From contig CAJJTI010000001.1 in the NCBI GenBank assembly GCA_905194705.1, positions 104,972 through 168,971 on the forward strand: DNA of 64,000 nucleotides, written 5' to 3'. Source of the DNA: an uncultured Solobacterium sp. (GTDB lineage: Bacteria > Bacillota_I > Bacilli_A > Erysipelotrichales > Erysipelotrichaceae). Each line of letters starts with the position of its first letter. Within the stretch, counting starts at the first letter, position 1. This document shows positions 17,874 through 26,418 of this stretch, piece after piece. The notes below the pieces were generated by a model. That model did not search any database, had not been told where the DNA came from, and saw only the letters and a list, made by a program, of their open reading frames with translations. Made by a program: the position numbers and the translations under genes.

Positions 17874-18462
17874 TTTTATAGTATCTATAATAATATCTGT
17901 CTCCGTTTTTATTTTTAGATTTGTAAGTATCCAACTGAGAATCGCAATTAGGACATATACATCTTAAATTATCTCTTTTATTATTAGAAGCATGACCGTC
18001 AATATGATCTAAAATAAAAACTAACTCTTTCCCATTTCAACTGGGTTCCATCCCACAAATGGCACATTTATTATTCTGTTCCTCTAATATATACTTCTTA
18101 GATGATCTAGGGTTATAATTAGCTCTCATAATAGAAGGATCTCCATTAAGAATTAATTCATATCTTTTCTTAGATTGGTACTCTTGTTGACATTTACTAC
18201 TACAATAAATTCCGCTATGAGATAAATATAATATAAATTCTTTTCCACAGTTCTTACAGATACCTTTTTTAGCAGTTCCTCTTCTAAAAGTTTCGCATGG
18301 ATTTACTGCTCTTCTAGAAGGAACAATTATATTTAAACGTTGTGCTACTTTTCTAATATTGCTACCACTACATTTATACTTACGACCTACTTCTTCAAAA
18401 CTTAATTTTTCATCAATAAGGAACTTAATTAAATTTTCTTTTTCTAATTTTCAACTTATCAT
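17851..18462 (-). CDS. HNH homing endonuclease with zinc finger
   Basis: 203 residues with two UGA-Trp codons, starting ATG at 18462. N-terminal HTH-like region (FEEVGRKYKCSGSNIRK), a CKNCGKEF finger with CSSKCQQ, then the HNH core: CAICG, LDHIDGHASNN and NLRCICPNC. Homing nucleases of this type cut at one target and spread. Its promoter is at 18490-18521 and its stop falls within the tRNA-Arg gene, suggesting a recent insertion next to the tRNA. Confidence 0.8.
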
Positions 18463-18489
18463 ATATTTTATATTTAAAATTTTCGTACA

Positions 18490-18521
18490 CAAAGATACAA
18501 AAATTTTATTAAAAATACAAA
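18490..18521 (-). promoter_or_regulatory. Bacteroides-type promoter of the HNH gene
   Basis: Minus strand TTTG, 20 nt, TATCTTTG, a perfect match to the TTTG/TAnnTTTG consensus, located 28 nt before the ATG at 18462. Confidence 0.8.
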
Positions 18522-18572
18522 GTTCGAATCAAAAATTAATTTCTATCCCTTGAACTACGGGAGCAAGATTAT

Positions 18573-18833
18573 TTAAATATAATCATAAATTCTTGCTAGA
18601 ATTGCCATAACTGCTTCTTCAATAGTTAATTCTGTTGGAGCTACTGTATATAATATATACGGAGGCATCCAAGCTCTTGCACTATATCCAATAGGGAAAG
18701 TTCCTTCTTTATTCCAACACACTCTTGTCTCAATAAATATTTGTTTTTCTATAGCTAACCATTCTTGAAGTTTTATTACATCTTCAGGCCCGTTATAGCC
18801 TTTAAGACTCATTAATTTATACATTTTAGACAT
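18573..18833 (-). CDS. Unknown 86-residue protein, paralogue of 23.6 and 23.8 kb genes
   Basis: Shares a layout with the proteins at 23574 and 23792: an N-terminal helix (VIKLQEWLAIEKQ), a strand with a conserved Trp-x-x-x-Gly (VCWNKEG), and a C-terminal helix EEAVMAILARIYDY. Function unknown. Overlaps the J-domain gene by 8 nt. Confidence 0.6.
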   Translation of the reverse strand: MSKMYKLMSLKGYNGPEDVIKLQEWLAIEKQIFIETRVCWNKEGTFPIGYSARAWMPPYILYTVAPTELTIEEAVMAILARIYDYI

Positions 18834-19569
18834 GTGTAATTAAATATTCATATGCTTGATTAATTTCAATAAACTTTTCCTTAGAGCCTCCTTTATCAGG
18901 ATGATACTGAAAACACAACTTACGATAAGCAGTTTTGATAATAGCCTTATCTTTAGTAATATTAATTCCAAGTATTCTATAATACTCATTTATATTAGGT
19001 TGTTTTTGAGATTGATAATTCTCTCTACTTTTTCTTCGATAGTCTTCCTGTTTACGTTTATATTTAAAATATCCTTGATAAAAAGTTACATAAAATTCTG
19101 CAGATTTATAGTAAAAGCAAAAAGAATTAGACCATTCAGGTTTTATAAATTTTTGACAATATTCTTGAAACCATGTAAATTTATCTTCTTTAGAATAATA
19201 CACAGAAATCTTATTAAAGGTCCTACGAATACTACGATAAAATCTATCATTATCAATAACACTAGAAGGAAGCTGCATAACCTTAATCATGTATTGTAAA
19301 ACAATTTCGTCATGATTTCTTTTAGAACTTAAATTACCAAAAATTAAATCAATAGCATTATCAAAATCAATAATAGTTATCAAAGAGCCATATGATTTCA
19401 TTACTTTTGTATAAGAATCTATATGGAAGAAATTTGCTTTTAGTAAGTTTACTCCTAAAGCTTTACAAATAATAATCAGAGCTTCATCATATTTATCTAA
19501 CTTTACTTTATATAAGTTTTTAGTTAGAATATTTCTATTGTTAAACATCTTTTTAATAAACTTAAACAT
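18826..19569 (-). CDS. DnaJ-like protein with C-terminal J domain
   Basis: 247 residues. The last 60 residues form a J domain: YRILGI, KTAYRKLCFQYHPDKGG with the essential HPD, and INQAYEYL. J domains recruit and activate Hsp70 ATPases such as host DnaK. The first 185 residues are helical, basic and unrecognised; a C-terminal J domain is the reverse of classic DnaJ. Probably channels the host chaperone to a phage substrate. Confidence 0.85.
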   Translation of the reverse strand: MFKFIKKMFNNRNILTKNLYKVKLDKYDEALIIICKALGVNLLKANFFHIDSYTKVMKSYGSLITIIDFDNAIDLIFGNLSSKRNHDEIVLQYMIKVMQLPSSVIDNDRFYRSIRRTFNKISVYYSKEDKFTWFQEYCQKFIKPEWSNSFCFYYKSAEFYVTFYQGYFKYKRKQEDYRRKSRENYQSQKQPNINEYYRILGINITKDKAIIKTAYRKLCFQYHPDKGGSKEKFIEINQAYEYLITHV

Positions 19570-19613
19570 ATCTATAAAATAGAAAATGCCTCCAAGATAG
19601 GAAGCTATTAGAG

Positions 19614-19701
19614 TGCCCTCGACAGGATTTGAACCTGCACCCTACTATTACTTCAGACCGCTTTCTAAGAGCGGCATGTCTGCCAGTTCCATCACGAGGG
19701 C
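19614..19701 (-). tRNA. tRNA-Leu(UAG)
   Basis: Class II tRNA: acceptor GCCCTCG/CGAGGGC, anticodon stem CCGCT/AGCGG with loop CTTAGAA (UAG), normal long variable arm, T loop TTCAAAT, discriminator A. Confidence 0.93.
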
Positions 19702-19723
19702 AAATAGAGAGTAAATCTCTCTA

Positions 19724-20014
19724 TTATTCTTCTAAAAATTCAGGATCTCCAATCTGAGAAGTTACTGTAGGAGATAGATTTTGAACTTCATATTCGATAA
19801 TTTGATCTTTAATATCTTTTCCAGAATAATTATCTTGAATTAGAAACACGATATGTTCTACTTGTGATTGAGATAAAGTTCCACTATACTTAATAGTTTC
19901 TGCATCATCACTTCTAACTAAGATATCACAATGCCTAGAATCAGAATTTAACCAATTCTTATTCGAAGAATTAACTTCTTCAGTGTAATCCACATTTACT
20001 TGTACTACTTTCAT
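19724..20014 (-). CDS. Unknown 96-residue acidic protein
   Basis: Acidic, beta then alpha pattern (TLSQSQVEHIVFLIQDNY helix). No cysteine or catalytic motif. One base from the methyltransferase gene upstream. Confidence 0.6.
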   Translation of the reverse strand: MKVVQVNVDYTEEVNSSNKNWLNSDSRHCDILVRSDDAETIKYSGTLSQSQVEHIVFLIQDNYSGKDIKDQIIEYEVQNLSPTVTSQIGDPEFLEE

Positions 20015-20015
20015 A

Positions 20016-20774
20016 TTATATTTTTCTTAAAATGCATTTGAAGTGTGTTGTATCCTTTAATAGGATATTAAAATCTTTAAGAATTCCTTGCTGAGTTTGA
20101 GGCATAATAAATTCGTAAAAATAATCAATAACATAGTTATTAGGAACTTTTGATAAAAACTCTTCGATAGTTATTGGAAAATAATTTTCTCTAACTTCTC
20201 TAGCCCAATTTTCAACCCATTTATATTTCATAAGGAAATGAACTAGATTTTTATTGTTACTAATATTTCCCCAAATAGATTGAAACTCAGCTAAATGTGT
20301 GGGATTAGCATTATGTAAAACTCTAGAAACATCATTAATATCAGACATTCTATCAATTGATTTTCGAGGAGTTAAATCTCGAATAGCAATATATCTAAAG
20401 TTTTCATTAAAAACTTGTCTCCAAAATTCATTTACACTTTGATTATCACCGTAACTATAAACTTCATGAATAACAGAAGAAAGTATTAAAGTAGCATTAT
20501 CTAACTTTAAGGATATAACGTTTTCAAAATTATTATATAAAGAAACATTACATCCTTCAAGATTCTTTTCTGCAACTTGAAGCATTTCAGGAGATATATC
20601 ATATCCAATTAGTTTCTTATCAGGAAACATCTCATGAATATGTTTTAATAAAGATCCATCAGCACATCCAAAATCAATGAACGTATCCGAATCTACAAAA
20701 GATAGAAAATATGCTTTATCTAAAAGTGATTTTCGCATATTATCATTATATACCTTTAAATTTGCTATTTCCAT
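20016..20774 (-). CDS. SAM-dependent methyltransferase, class I
   Basis: 252 residues. Motif I FIDFGCADGS (glycine-rich SAM loop), acidic motif II residue in LIGYDIS, and motif LILSSVIHEVY (post III). The central fold is Rossmann type. C-terminal 100 residues are specific. The substrate is unknown; the lack of an NPPY motif argues against DNA adenine methylation, so a small molecule, tRNA or protein is more likely. Confidence 0.8.
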   Translation of the reverse strand: MEIANLKVYNDNMRKSLLDKAYFLSFVDSDTFIDFGCADGSLLKHIHEMFPDKKLIGYDISPEMLQVAEKNLEGCNVSLYNNFENVISLKLDNATLILSSVIHEVYSYGDNQSVNEFWRQVFNENFRYIAIRDLTPRKSIDRMSDINDVSRVLHNANPTHLAEFQSIWGNISNNKNLVHFLMKYKWVENWAREVRENYFPITIEEFLSKVPNNYVIDYFYEFIMPQTQQGILKDFNILLKDTTHFKCILRKI

Positions 20775-21031
20775 TCTATAGGTTCTAAGTATATTCTATA
20801 ACAAATAATTTTATAAGCGTCTTGCTCTCCGTTATCTGCGCAACCATGATTACCATAATGTGGGTCTATAGTCTTATTACGACAATAACCATACCTACAG
20901 ATCTGATAAATCGAACATATACGTTCACAAGTATGACGAACGCTTGTATTATCTACTCCTACTCTCTGTAAATATAAATTGTATTCTGGTATATAACAAA
21001 TTTGATGTTTATTAATTATTAGTTTACTCAT
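20765..21031 (-). CDS. Small Cys-rich protein with YRIYL tail
   Basis: 88 residues with eight cysteines and a late CYRIYLEP. The YRI motif is set 5 residues in from the C-terminus. Cys pairs may bind zinc or form disulfides. No signal peptide. Overlaps the methyltransferase by 10 nt and ends the stretch before tRNA-Ser. Confidence 0.6.
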   Translation of the reverse strand: MSKLIINKHQICYIPEYNLYLQRVGVDNTSVRHTCERICSIYQICRYGYCRNKTIDPHYGNHGCADNGEQDAYKIICYRIYLEPIEWK

Positions 21032-21046
21032 GTTATTTTAAATTTG

Positions 21047-21135
21047 CGGAGAGTACTAGATTCGAACTAGTGGCACCCTTTTGAGGTACGTCGTCTTAGC
21101 AGGACGATGGGTTAAGCCAACTCCCCCAACTCTCC
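21047..21135 (-). tRNA. tRNA-Ser(GCU)
   Basis: Class II: acceptor GGAGAGT/ACTCTCC, anticodon stem TCGTC/GACGA with loop CTGCTAA (GCU), long variable arm, T arm ACTAG-TTCGAAT-CTAGT, discriminator G. Confidence 0.93.
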
Positions 21136-21164
21136 AAAAAACAAGTTTTTATAGAACTTGTTTT
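21136..21164 (-). terminator. Terminator-like hairpin just before tRNA-Ser
   Basis: Minus strand AAAACAAGTT, 7-nt loop, AACTTGTTTT then TTGG. Overlaps the stop of the DUF3307-like gene and abuts the tRNA 5' end; may end the mRNA or mark the tRNA 5' boundary. Confidence 0.55.
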
Positions 21165-21480
21165 ATATTAAACAAAGTAGAACCTGAACAATATGAAGAC
21201 TTTGATCAATATAATAAGCGGTAAAGTCTTTCATATATTTCTTATATAAGCCTCTACATTTCCAGTAGTCAATAAGATAATGTCCAACTAATAACATTAC
21301 AAGTTTCCAAACTGTAGCTAGCCCTAGAAAATATAAAGCAATATAAATACCTAATGCCCAAATAGCACAATGAACAAATAAAATATAATTATTTTTACAT
21401 TTATATTCTGCAAGAAATGTTCCTTGCAATGGATAATCTAGAACTAAGTTTAAAAAATAAAGAATAATAAAAGTAAACAT
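21163..21480 (-). CDS. DUF3307-like membrane protein
   Basis: 105 residues with about three transmembrane helices. The early LDYPLQGTFLAEYK and HCAIWALG, and late GHYLIDYWK and DQSLHIVQ, fit the His/Asp pattern of DUF3307 proteins found in phages and bacteria. Role unknown; membrane location is clear from hydrophobicity. Confidence 0.75.
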   Translation of the reverse strand: MFTFIILYFLNLVLDYPLQGTFLAEYKCKNNYILFVHCAIWALGIYIALYFLGLATVWKLVMLLVGHYLIDYWKCRGLYKKYMKDFTAYYIDQSLHIVQVLLCLI

Positions 21481-21481
21481 T

Positions 21482-22039
21482 TTATAAGTCTATTATTTTT
21501 AAGATTACCTTAATGAAAGACTCTATATTTGAATGAGAAGTGTTAAGCTCATCAAACTCCTTCTTATGTTCTAATACACTTATCATAAAATAATCAAACA
21601 TACTACCAGTAACAACTCTTAATGCCTCTTCACTCAAGAGATTTCTTAAAGGAGTATCTCGAGTAAGATGAATAGTACTAAAGTCTAAACTACTTGCATA
21701 ACGAGAGATATTAATACATAAAGAAGTTAGAACAATATTTTCAGGATCTGCGTACCTTTTTACTAAGTCTTCAGTTAAAACTAGTGGAAGTAAAGTCCCG
21801 TCACAAAATTTTACAAGCGAAAATAATGTAAAAGGGATACAAAACATATTTCCACTATCTGGTTCTCTATAAATTTGATTAGGAAGTGGAAAATAAGCTA
21901 ACCCTTGAGGGCTTAAACAGCCTGAAAATACAAACTTGTTAATTTTTTTACTATAATCAAGCTCTAAGTAAACATACTTATACTTATCGTGATTAGTTTC
22001 ATACCAACCACTTTTAGCTAAAGTGTTTATGTCTGTCAT
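21482..22039 (-). CDS. Unknown 185-residue protein
   Basis: Mixed alpha/beta with no recognised motif; contains a run of hydrophobic strands in the middle. Overlaps the Nudix gene by 26 nt, implying coupled translation. Confidence 0.65.
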   Translation of the reverse strand: MTDINTLAKSGWYETNHDKYKYVYLELDYSKKINKFVFSGCLSPQGLAYFPLPNQIYREPDSGNMFCIPFTLFSLVKFCDGTLLPLVLTEDLVKRYADPENIVLTSLCINISRYASSLDFSTIHLTRDTPLRNLLSEEALRVVTGSMFDYFMISVLEHKKEFDELNTSHSNIESFIKVILKIIDL

Positions 22040-22544
22040 TTTGTATATATTGTTTTAAAAGTATAATTCTTTCAATTATTTTGTTGTGATTAAATGCCCA
22101 TTTATAGTTGTTTAATTTTCTTATATCAATCCATTTAACCTCTTCAACTTCATTATCTTCGCCTCCAATAGGTTTAACTTGAGAAAGTAATTTATAAGGT
22201 ACTAAAGCAGTATATCTAAGAGTAATATTTTGCTTATTAGCCTTTGGACTTGTTTCAACCTCTACAAATTTAGGAACTTCAGGAGTAATTACATATCCTG
22301 TTTCTTCCATAATTTCTCTGCAAACGGCATCTTCTCCAGTTTCATCAAAGTCTATATAACCACAAGGACAATTCCAATATCCTTGAAAATCAGGAGTTCC
22401 AGTACCACGTTTATTTGCTAAAATACATAAGTTTCCAAATTTATCTCTAGAAAATAGAAACATAGCAACTGCACAAGACCTCGAAATCCAGTATTTTTGA
22501 TTATCTTCTTTTGAAGTTACTTGAAAATTTTTCATTATTTGCAA
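22014..22544 (-). CDS. Nudix hydrolase
   Basis: 176 residues. The Nudix box G-x5-E-x7-REUxEExGU is present: GYIDFDETGEDAVCREIMEE followed by TGY. Preceded by NKRGTGTPDFQGYWNCPCG. These enzymes hydrolyse nucleoside diphosphates linked to another moiety, often for nucleotide-pool cleaning, NAD or RNA cap removal. Substrate not predictable. A second in-frame ATG three codons downstream could be the true start. Confidence 0.9.
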   Translation of the reverse strand: MQIMKNFQVTSKEDNQKYWISRSCAVAMFLFSRDKFGNLCILANKRGTGTPDFQGYWNCPCGYIDFDETGEDAVCREIMEETGYVITPEVPKFVEVETSPKANKQNITLRYTALVPYKLLSQVKPIGGEDNEVEEVKWIDIRKLNNYKWAFNHNKIIERIILLKQYIQNDRHKHFS

Positions 22545-22558
22545 TTTTTATTATTTTG

Positions 22559-22641
22559 TGCCCCCGTGAGGATTCGAACCTCATTAGTCTGAGACGCGAA
22601 ATTTACAGTTTCGTGCAGATCTCCAACTCTGCTGCGTGGGC
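22559..22641 (-). tRNA. tRNA-Tyr(GUA)
   Basis: Anticodon stem CGAAA/TTTCG with loop CTGTAAA (GUA), variable arm with GTC/GAC hairpin, T loop TTCGAAT, acceptor GCCCACG/CGGGGGC with one mismatch, discriminator A. Confidence 0.9.
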
Positions 22642-22650
22642 ATACCTTTT

Positions 22651-22839
22651 TTAATTCCAGTTGCCTTTAATATGAGTCTCTTTAAGAGGTGGAATTAGTA
22701 AATAAAGTCCATATTTTAAAAGTCTAATATCCCAAGGATATAAAGAAATTACAAATGTACCTTTACGCTCTGTTGATTTAAAGTACCAACGTAATCCCTC
22801 TCTATGACTATAAACAACATGTTGAATAAAATTTTTCAT
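22651..22839 (-). CDS. Unknown 62-residue protein
   Basis: Basic, aromatic-rich, with a hydrophobic strand LKYGLYLLIPPL. Overlaps the next gene by 4 nt. Function unknown. Confidence 0.55.
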   Translation of the reverse strand: MKNFIQHVVYSHREGLRWYFKSTERKGTFVISLYPWDIRLLKYGLYLLIPPLKETHIKGNWN

Positions 22840-23183
22840 TTAAGAGTTATAATCTTTAATCTGTCAGGTAAAATAGTTTCTTTACATGCATATTCAGTTC
22901 CTTCAACAAACTTTCTGCGATAGATTATTTCAAGATTAAGAGTATTAACTTCAAGAATTACACAAGAATTACTATTACCATATAACGCTTTCTTCCATTT
23001 AGCAATTCCTTCTAAATCAGTCATATAAACTAACTTCTCAGTTGGATTATCATTTTTACAATGAGTACACTGAGAACCAATATCTGGAATAAGTCCTTTA
23101 TCTAAAATACTATCTAAATTTTCTTTTAAGGTTATATGATAAAGAATTCTACATTCGTCTCTTTTTGGGAATTTCTGTACCAT
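22836..23183 (-). CDS. ADP-ribosyltransferase-fold protein (KptA/DarT-like), putative
   Basis: 115 residues. The N-terminal YHITLKENLDSILDKGLIP is typical of the first strand-helix of the ART fold, seen in DarT, KptA 2'-phosphotransferase and related small transferases; a late EGTEYACKETILPDRLK supplies a C-terminal strand with Glu. A Cys pair CTHC is an insertion. It overlaps a receiver-like gene that may act on cyclic phosphates, suggesting RNA-end processing. The family is likely, the exact reaction is not settled. Confidence 0.55.
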   Translation of the reverse strand: MVQKFPKRDECRILYHITLKENLDSILDKGLIPDIGSQCTHCKNDNPTEKLVYMTDLEGIAKWKKALYGNSNSCVILEVNTLNLEIIYRRKFVEGTEYACKETILPDRLKIITLK

Positions 23184-23568
23184 TTTCAACAGCATTTAAC
23201 CAATCATGTTTATATTGAACTGCTTCTTGAACATGTTCTAATAATTCCTGTTTTTGATAATTTTTAAACAATCTTAAGATATTCTCTCTACCTACAGGAT
23301 TTGCAGATTGACTTGCAAATAATGGAAGTTTCTTTCCCTCATCAATACAACGATTTACAATATATTTAGCTATATCATAACCGCTTTCTTCTTCTCCTAA
23401 ATCGTGATCAAGACAAATTGCATCAGGCCAGTCTTTTTCAAGAAATTGTATTGCTTCTTGATAAGTTTGCGCCCATATTACAAAACAGTTTCGACCGATA
23501 GGACTAAAATTTAACCAATCATTCTCAAGAGGATTACGAGCATCGTCCACCCAAAGTAATGTTTTCAT
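23149..23568 (-). CDS. Receiver-like domain (cyclic-phosphate-processing type)
   Basis: 139 residues from ATG at 23568. TLLWVDDARNP, then ICLDHDLG and SGYDIAKYI and LPLFASQSANP match the cpPRec receiver-like family, which keeps the receiver Asp residues but is predicted to process cyclic phosphates in RNA-repair and conflict systems rather than signal. The neighbour is an ART-like gene. Confidence 0.7.
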   Translation of the reverse strand: MKTLLWVDDARNPLENDWLNFSPIGRNCFVIWAQTYQEAIQFLEKDWPDAICLDHDLGEEESGYDIAKYIVNRCIDEGKKLPLFASQSANPVGRENILRLFKNYQKQELLEHVQEAVQYKHDWLNAVENGTEIPKKRRM

Positions 23569-23573
23569 TTTTA

Positions 23574-23789
23574 TTAATCCGCCAAGTTCATTGCTTTTAC
23601 AATTGCCGCTCCTAAGCATTCCCGATAATTATGGTATCTTTCAGAAGAAGCATAACACGGCTCTGTATCTCGCCTATTAATTCTATAAATAGAGTATGCA
23701 TATCCATTAGGATGCCATCCGATTTCTACATGTAAAGACTCTTTATCTCTTAGTTCATCCAGAATATCATGTAAACCTGTATTTTTCAT
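23574..23789 (-). CDS. Unknown 71-residue protein, tandem paralogue 1
   Basis: Clearly paralogous to the next gene: LHDILDELRDKESLHVEIGW versus LYDILDWLREKKFLHVEIQW, then a YRIN strand and a C-terminal helix ending in NLAD. Start taken at ATG 23789. Confidence 0.65.
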   Translation of the reverse strand: MKNTGLHDILDELRDKESLHVEIGWHPNGYAYSIYRINRRDTEPCYASSERYHNYRECLGAAIVKAMNLAD

Positions 23790-23791
23790 AA

Positions 23792-24055
23792 TTATATAAT
23801 ATTTAATGCTCTTATAATTCCAGCTTCTAAACAATCTAGATAACTAGTATATACTTCAGAGAAAGTATCATATGGTTCATCCTCTTGAGAATCAATTTTA
23901 TAAATAACAAACATCCAACCATGAGGATACCATTGTATCTCTACATGTAGGAATTTTTTCTCCCGCAGCCAATCCAAAATATCATATAAACTAGAAGAGT
24001 TATTATATAATGGAATCTTTTTATTAGCTAACTTTTTAATTTGGTCATTAATCAT
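23792..24055 (-). CDS. Unknown 87-residue protein, tandem paralogue 2
   Basis: Paralogue of the gene at 23574-23789 and, more distantly, of 18573-18833. Layout: helix, strand with W-x-P-x-G, strand, C-terminal helix with EAGIIRAL. Start at ATG 24055, two bases after the upstream stop. Probably products of local duplication. Confidence 0.65.
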   Translation of the reverse strand: MINDQIKKLANKKIPLYNNSSSLYDILDWLREKKFLHVEIQWYPHGWMFVIYKIDSQEDEPYDTFSEVYTSYLDCLEAGIIRALNII

Positions 24056-24056
24056 T

Positions 24057-24245
24057 TTATAATTCTTTAGTATTTCCACAACTAATACACTTACTGTATG
24101 TAGTACAAGCTAAGTTTGACATTCCAACAGAAAGTAAAGTTGAAAAGATTCTAGCTACACCAGAAGCTCCATATGCATCCTCCGTCCAAATTATATGAAC
24201 TGTTTCTTTGTCACATTCTGGGCAATATGTTTTAATAGTCTTCAT
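24057..24245 (-). CDS. Small zinc-ribbon protein
   Basis: 62 residues with CPEC near the N-terminus and CISC near the C-terminus, the two knuckles of a zinc ribbon. Likely a nucleic-acid or protein-binding module. Confidence 0.6.
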   Translation of the reverse strand: MKTIKTYCPECDKETVHIIWTEDAYGASGVARIFSTLLSVGMSNLACTTYSKCISCGNTKEL

Positions 24246-24450
24246 TTAGATTACAATGACATTTAGGATTATGAACAACTGCTACACCATGACCTTTAGT
24301 AAAACTAATATAATCATGTCCTTCAAACTTAAATTTATGTGCAGTACCAATATAGTATCCATCTTCAGATCTTATAGTTTCTGACTTAGGATCAATTACA
24401 GCATTACAACTAACTGTAATTAAACAAATTAGACAAAGTAAAAATTTCAT
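24232..24450 (-). CDS. Phage-encoded lipoprotein
   Basis: 72 residues. Signal peptide with lipobox LITVSC, so lipid-anchored after cleavage. Mature part has GHDYISF and a C-terminal HNPKCHC, a motif shared with the lipoprotein at 48270-48512 (HSPECSC). Small phage lipoproteins often block superinfection at the envelope; that role is inferred. Confidence 0.75.
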   Translation of the reverse strand: MKFLLCLICLITVSCNAVIDPKSETIRSEDGYYIGTAHKFKFEGHDYISFTKGHGVAVVHNPKCHCNLNEDY

Positions 24451-24454
24451 ATTT

Positions 24455-24817
24455 TTATTTCTTAAACCAGTTAATTATTTTATCAACTGAATCTTTAACT
24501 ACATTTCGATAAAAACATAAATTAAAAAGTTTGAAACACTCTTTAAAGGTATTAGGATTTGAAGGATATCTGTACCAAAGTTCAGGTTTACTTGCATTTT
24601 CTATAGTTATATCAAGTTTAGCATTGCATCTAATAGATTCTGTATTAACTTCTTTTAAAAACTTATAGAAAATTTGTTTATCTTCTGTAGAACCAAAAGT
24701 ATTAAGATGATCTATAAAAGCGCCTACTTTGACAAGTCTTATCTTAAGACTTTCATAATACATAACTGTTATTAGTTCATATAAAGCTATGAATATTATA
24801 ATAAATACAATTAACAT
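24455..24817 (-). CDS. Membrane-anchored protein, unknown
   Basis: 120 residues: an N-terminal transmembrane helix (VFIIIFIALYELI), then a soluble domain with several Cys and Lys residues. No family recognised. Overlaps the YqeY-like gene by one base. Confidence 0.6.
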   Translation of the reverse strand: MLIVFIIIFIALYELITVMYYESLKIRLVKVGAFIDHLNTFGSTEDKQIFYKFLKEVNTESIRCNAKLDITIENASKPELWYRYPSNPNTFKECFKLFNLCFYRNVVKDSVDKIINWFKK

Positions 24818-25221
24818 TATTGTAAGGATTTAATAATTTCTACTGCAACTTTGCCATCATATCTTCCTTTATATTCTTCTGAAAGATATTTCATAATTTT
24901 TGACATATTGTTACCTGCAGTTAATTGTGAACCAATAAGTGCAGTTAATTCCTCCTTAGTAAGAGGTTGAGGTAAATAACTCTCAAGGAAAGCATTTTCT
25001 TCGTTTAGGGTATTAAGTTGATCAACTCTATCCACCGAACATTCACTAATAGTCTGTTTATTATCTTTATACATTTTCTGTATAACATCCATAACCTGAC
25101 TACAAGAAGGATCTTTACTAATCTGTTCACACTCTCCAATGATAGTATTTAACAAATTATAAATTACCTTATTATCTCGCTTAATCTGCTTAAGCTCTTT
25201 TAATTTCTTTAATGTCACCAT
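24817..25221 (-). CDS. GatB/YqeY-domain protein
   Basis: 134 residues from ATG at 25221. The stretch LNEENAFLESYLPQPLTKEE is characteristic of the YqeY/GatB tail domain, which binds the acceptor arm of tRNA in amidotransferases. The typical family length is near 150. In a phage with a large tRNA set, a tRNA-binding role is attractive but unproved. Overlaps its upstream neighbour by 32 nt. Confidence 0.75.
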   Translation of the reverse strand: MVTLKKLKELKQIKRDNKVIYNLLNTIIGECEQISKDPSCSQVMDVIQKMYKDNKQTISECSVDRVDQLNTLNEENAFLESYLPQPLTKEELTALIGSQLTAGNNMSKIMKYLSEEYKGRYDGKVAVEIIKSLQ

Positions 25222-25522
25222 ATTTTTTAATTCTTGCAATATTATTAATTCCAGCCATATGATGGTTACAACAATCTACTGAAAATTTTTCAGTAATACC
25301 TTCTATGTAATAACTCCATGCAGGACCAATTACAATAGCATTTCTATTACTTTGATCAACAAATATAAATATTTGAGCATCAGTAAATGCTTGTCCTCCT
25401 ATTCCACCTAATCCACAAGTTGTATCAGGAAAAGTTTGAGTAAAAGAAATAACACTATCATATTGAAATATTATATATCCATACTCCTCTAATAGTTCTT
25501 TACAAAATTCTTTAAAAGTCAT
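25190..25522 (-). CDS. Unknown 110-residue protein
   Basis: Beta-rich with a glycine cluster (CGLGGIGGQAF) and a CCNHH near the end. No known family. Ends overlapping the YqeY-like gene. Confidence 0.6.
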   Translation of the reverse strand: MTFKEFCKELLEEYGYIIFQYDSVISFTQTFPDTTCGLGGIGGQAFTDAQIFIFVDQSNRNAIVIGPAWSYYIEGITEKFSVDCCNHHMAGINNIARIKKYGDIKEIKRA

Positions 25523-26391
25523 TATTTCATTAACTTACTGCCCCTTGGAGCACATTTTTCACAATAAGGACATATCCACCCTGTACTTAAATATTTAGCA
25601 GGTTTTCCACAACTTATACATGTATGATAAGAAATATCTTCATACTTATTAATTATAGTCTGTATTTCTTCTGGAGCTCCTGCATCATACCAACGAAGAG
25701 AACCGTACTTCTCTTTAATCTGCATAATTCTATAATTATATAAATAATTATGCTTTTTAAGAGCTTGTTTTATTTCTTTACACATTTGAATGCCAAATGC
25801 TTTTCTCCAACCAATTGGCATACTATTAAGTTCTGTATAAGTTGGAATAAAACAAATTTTAGGAATTATATTTTCGTAAATATAGTTTAGAATAGTATAG
25901 ATCTTGACACTTTTGGTATCAGCTACAAATTCTAACTTCTTATAACTAAATCCATAATTAGTATTAGTAACTTCCTTTTTATGTATATGATAATATAAAA
26001 CAGGTATATTATTGAAGGTTGATTTACTTACAGTAATTCCTGAAATCTTAAAATTATCACCCACATGCTTTTGTATATTAAAATCATAAGGTTCTTTCAA
26101 TATATCACTATAAAATCTTAAAATAGTATTATTACGTATAAGCCTTGCTTTAAAATTGTATTTATCCTTGAAGATTACTTGCTTTGTAATAGTAGTACAT
26201 TCTTGAGGATCTTTATAAAACTTATAAGCTAAACTGATATCATAATAAGACTTACTATAGTATTTGTATACTAAATTAGACATCCATCTTATATAAACTG
26301 TATGTTTATCTGAAAATCTATTTCTTGGATATAAGAATGGAAATCTTATACACAAATATATTGCATTAAAAATTTTAGATAAGGATTTCAT
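25522..26391 (-). CDS. 289-residue protein with C-terminal zinc ribbon
   Basis: The C-terminal 100 residues (PIGWRKAFGIQMCKEI, YGSLRWY, then CISCG and CPYCEKC) resemble a module common in phage hypothetical proteins with a terminal zinc ribbon. The N-terminal region is basic and strand-rich. Likely a nucleic-acid-associated protein; function unknown. Confidence 0.65.
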   Translation of the reverse strand: MKSLSKIFNAIYLCIRFPFLYPRNRFSDKHTVYIRWMSNLVYKYYSKSYYDISLAYKFYKDPQECTTITKQVIFKDKYNFKARLIRNNTILRFYSDILKEPYDFNIQKHVGDNFKISGITVSKSTFNNIPVLYYHIHKKEVTNTNYGFSYKKLEFVADTKSVKIYTILNYIYENIIPKICFIPTYTELNSMPIGWRKAFGIQMCKEIKQALKKHNYLYNYRIMQIKEKYGSLRWYDAGAPEEIQTIINKYEDISYHTCISCGKPAKYLSTGWICPYCEKCAPRGSKLMK

Positions 26392-26418
26392 GTTTTTAAA
26401 ATTTATTAGAGTGGGTAA

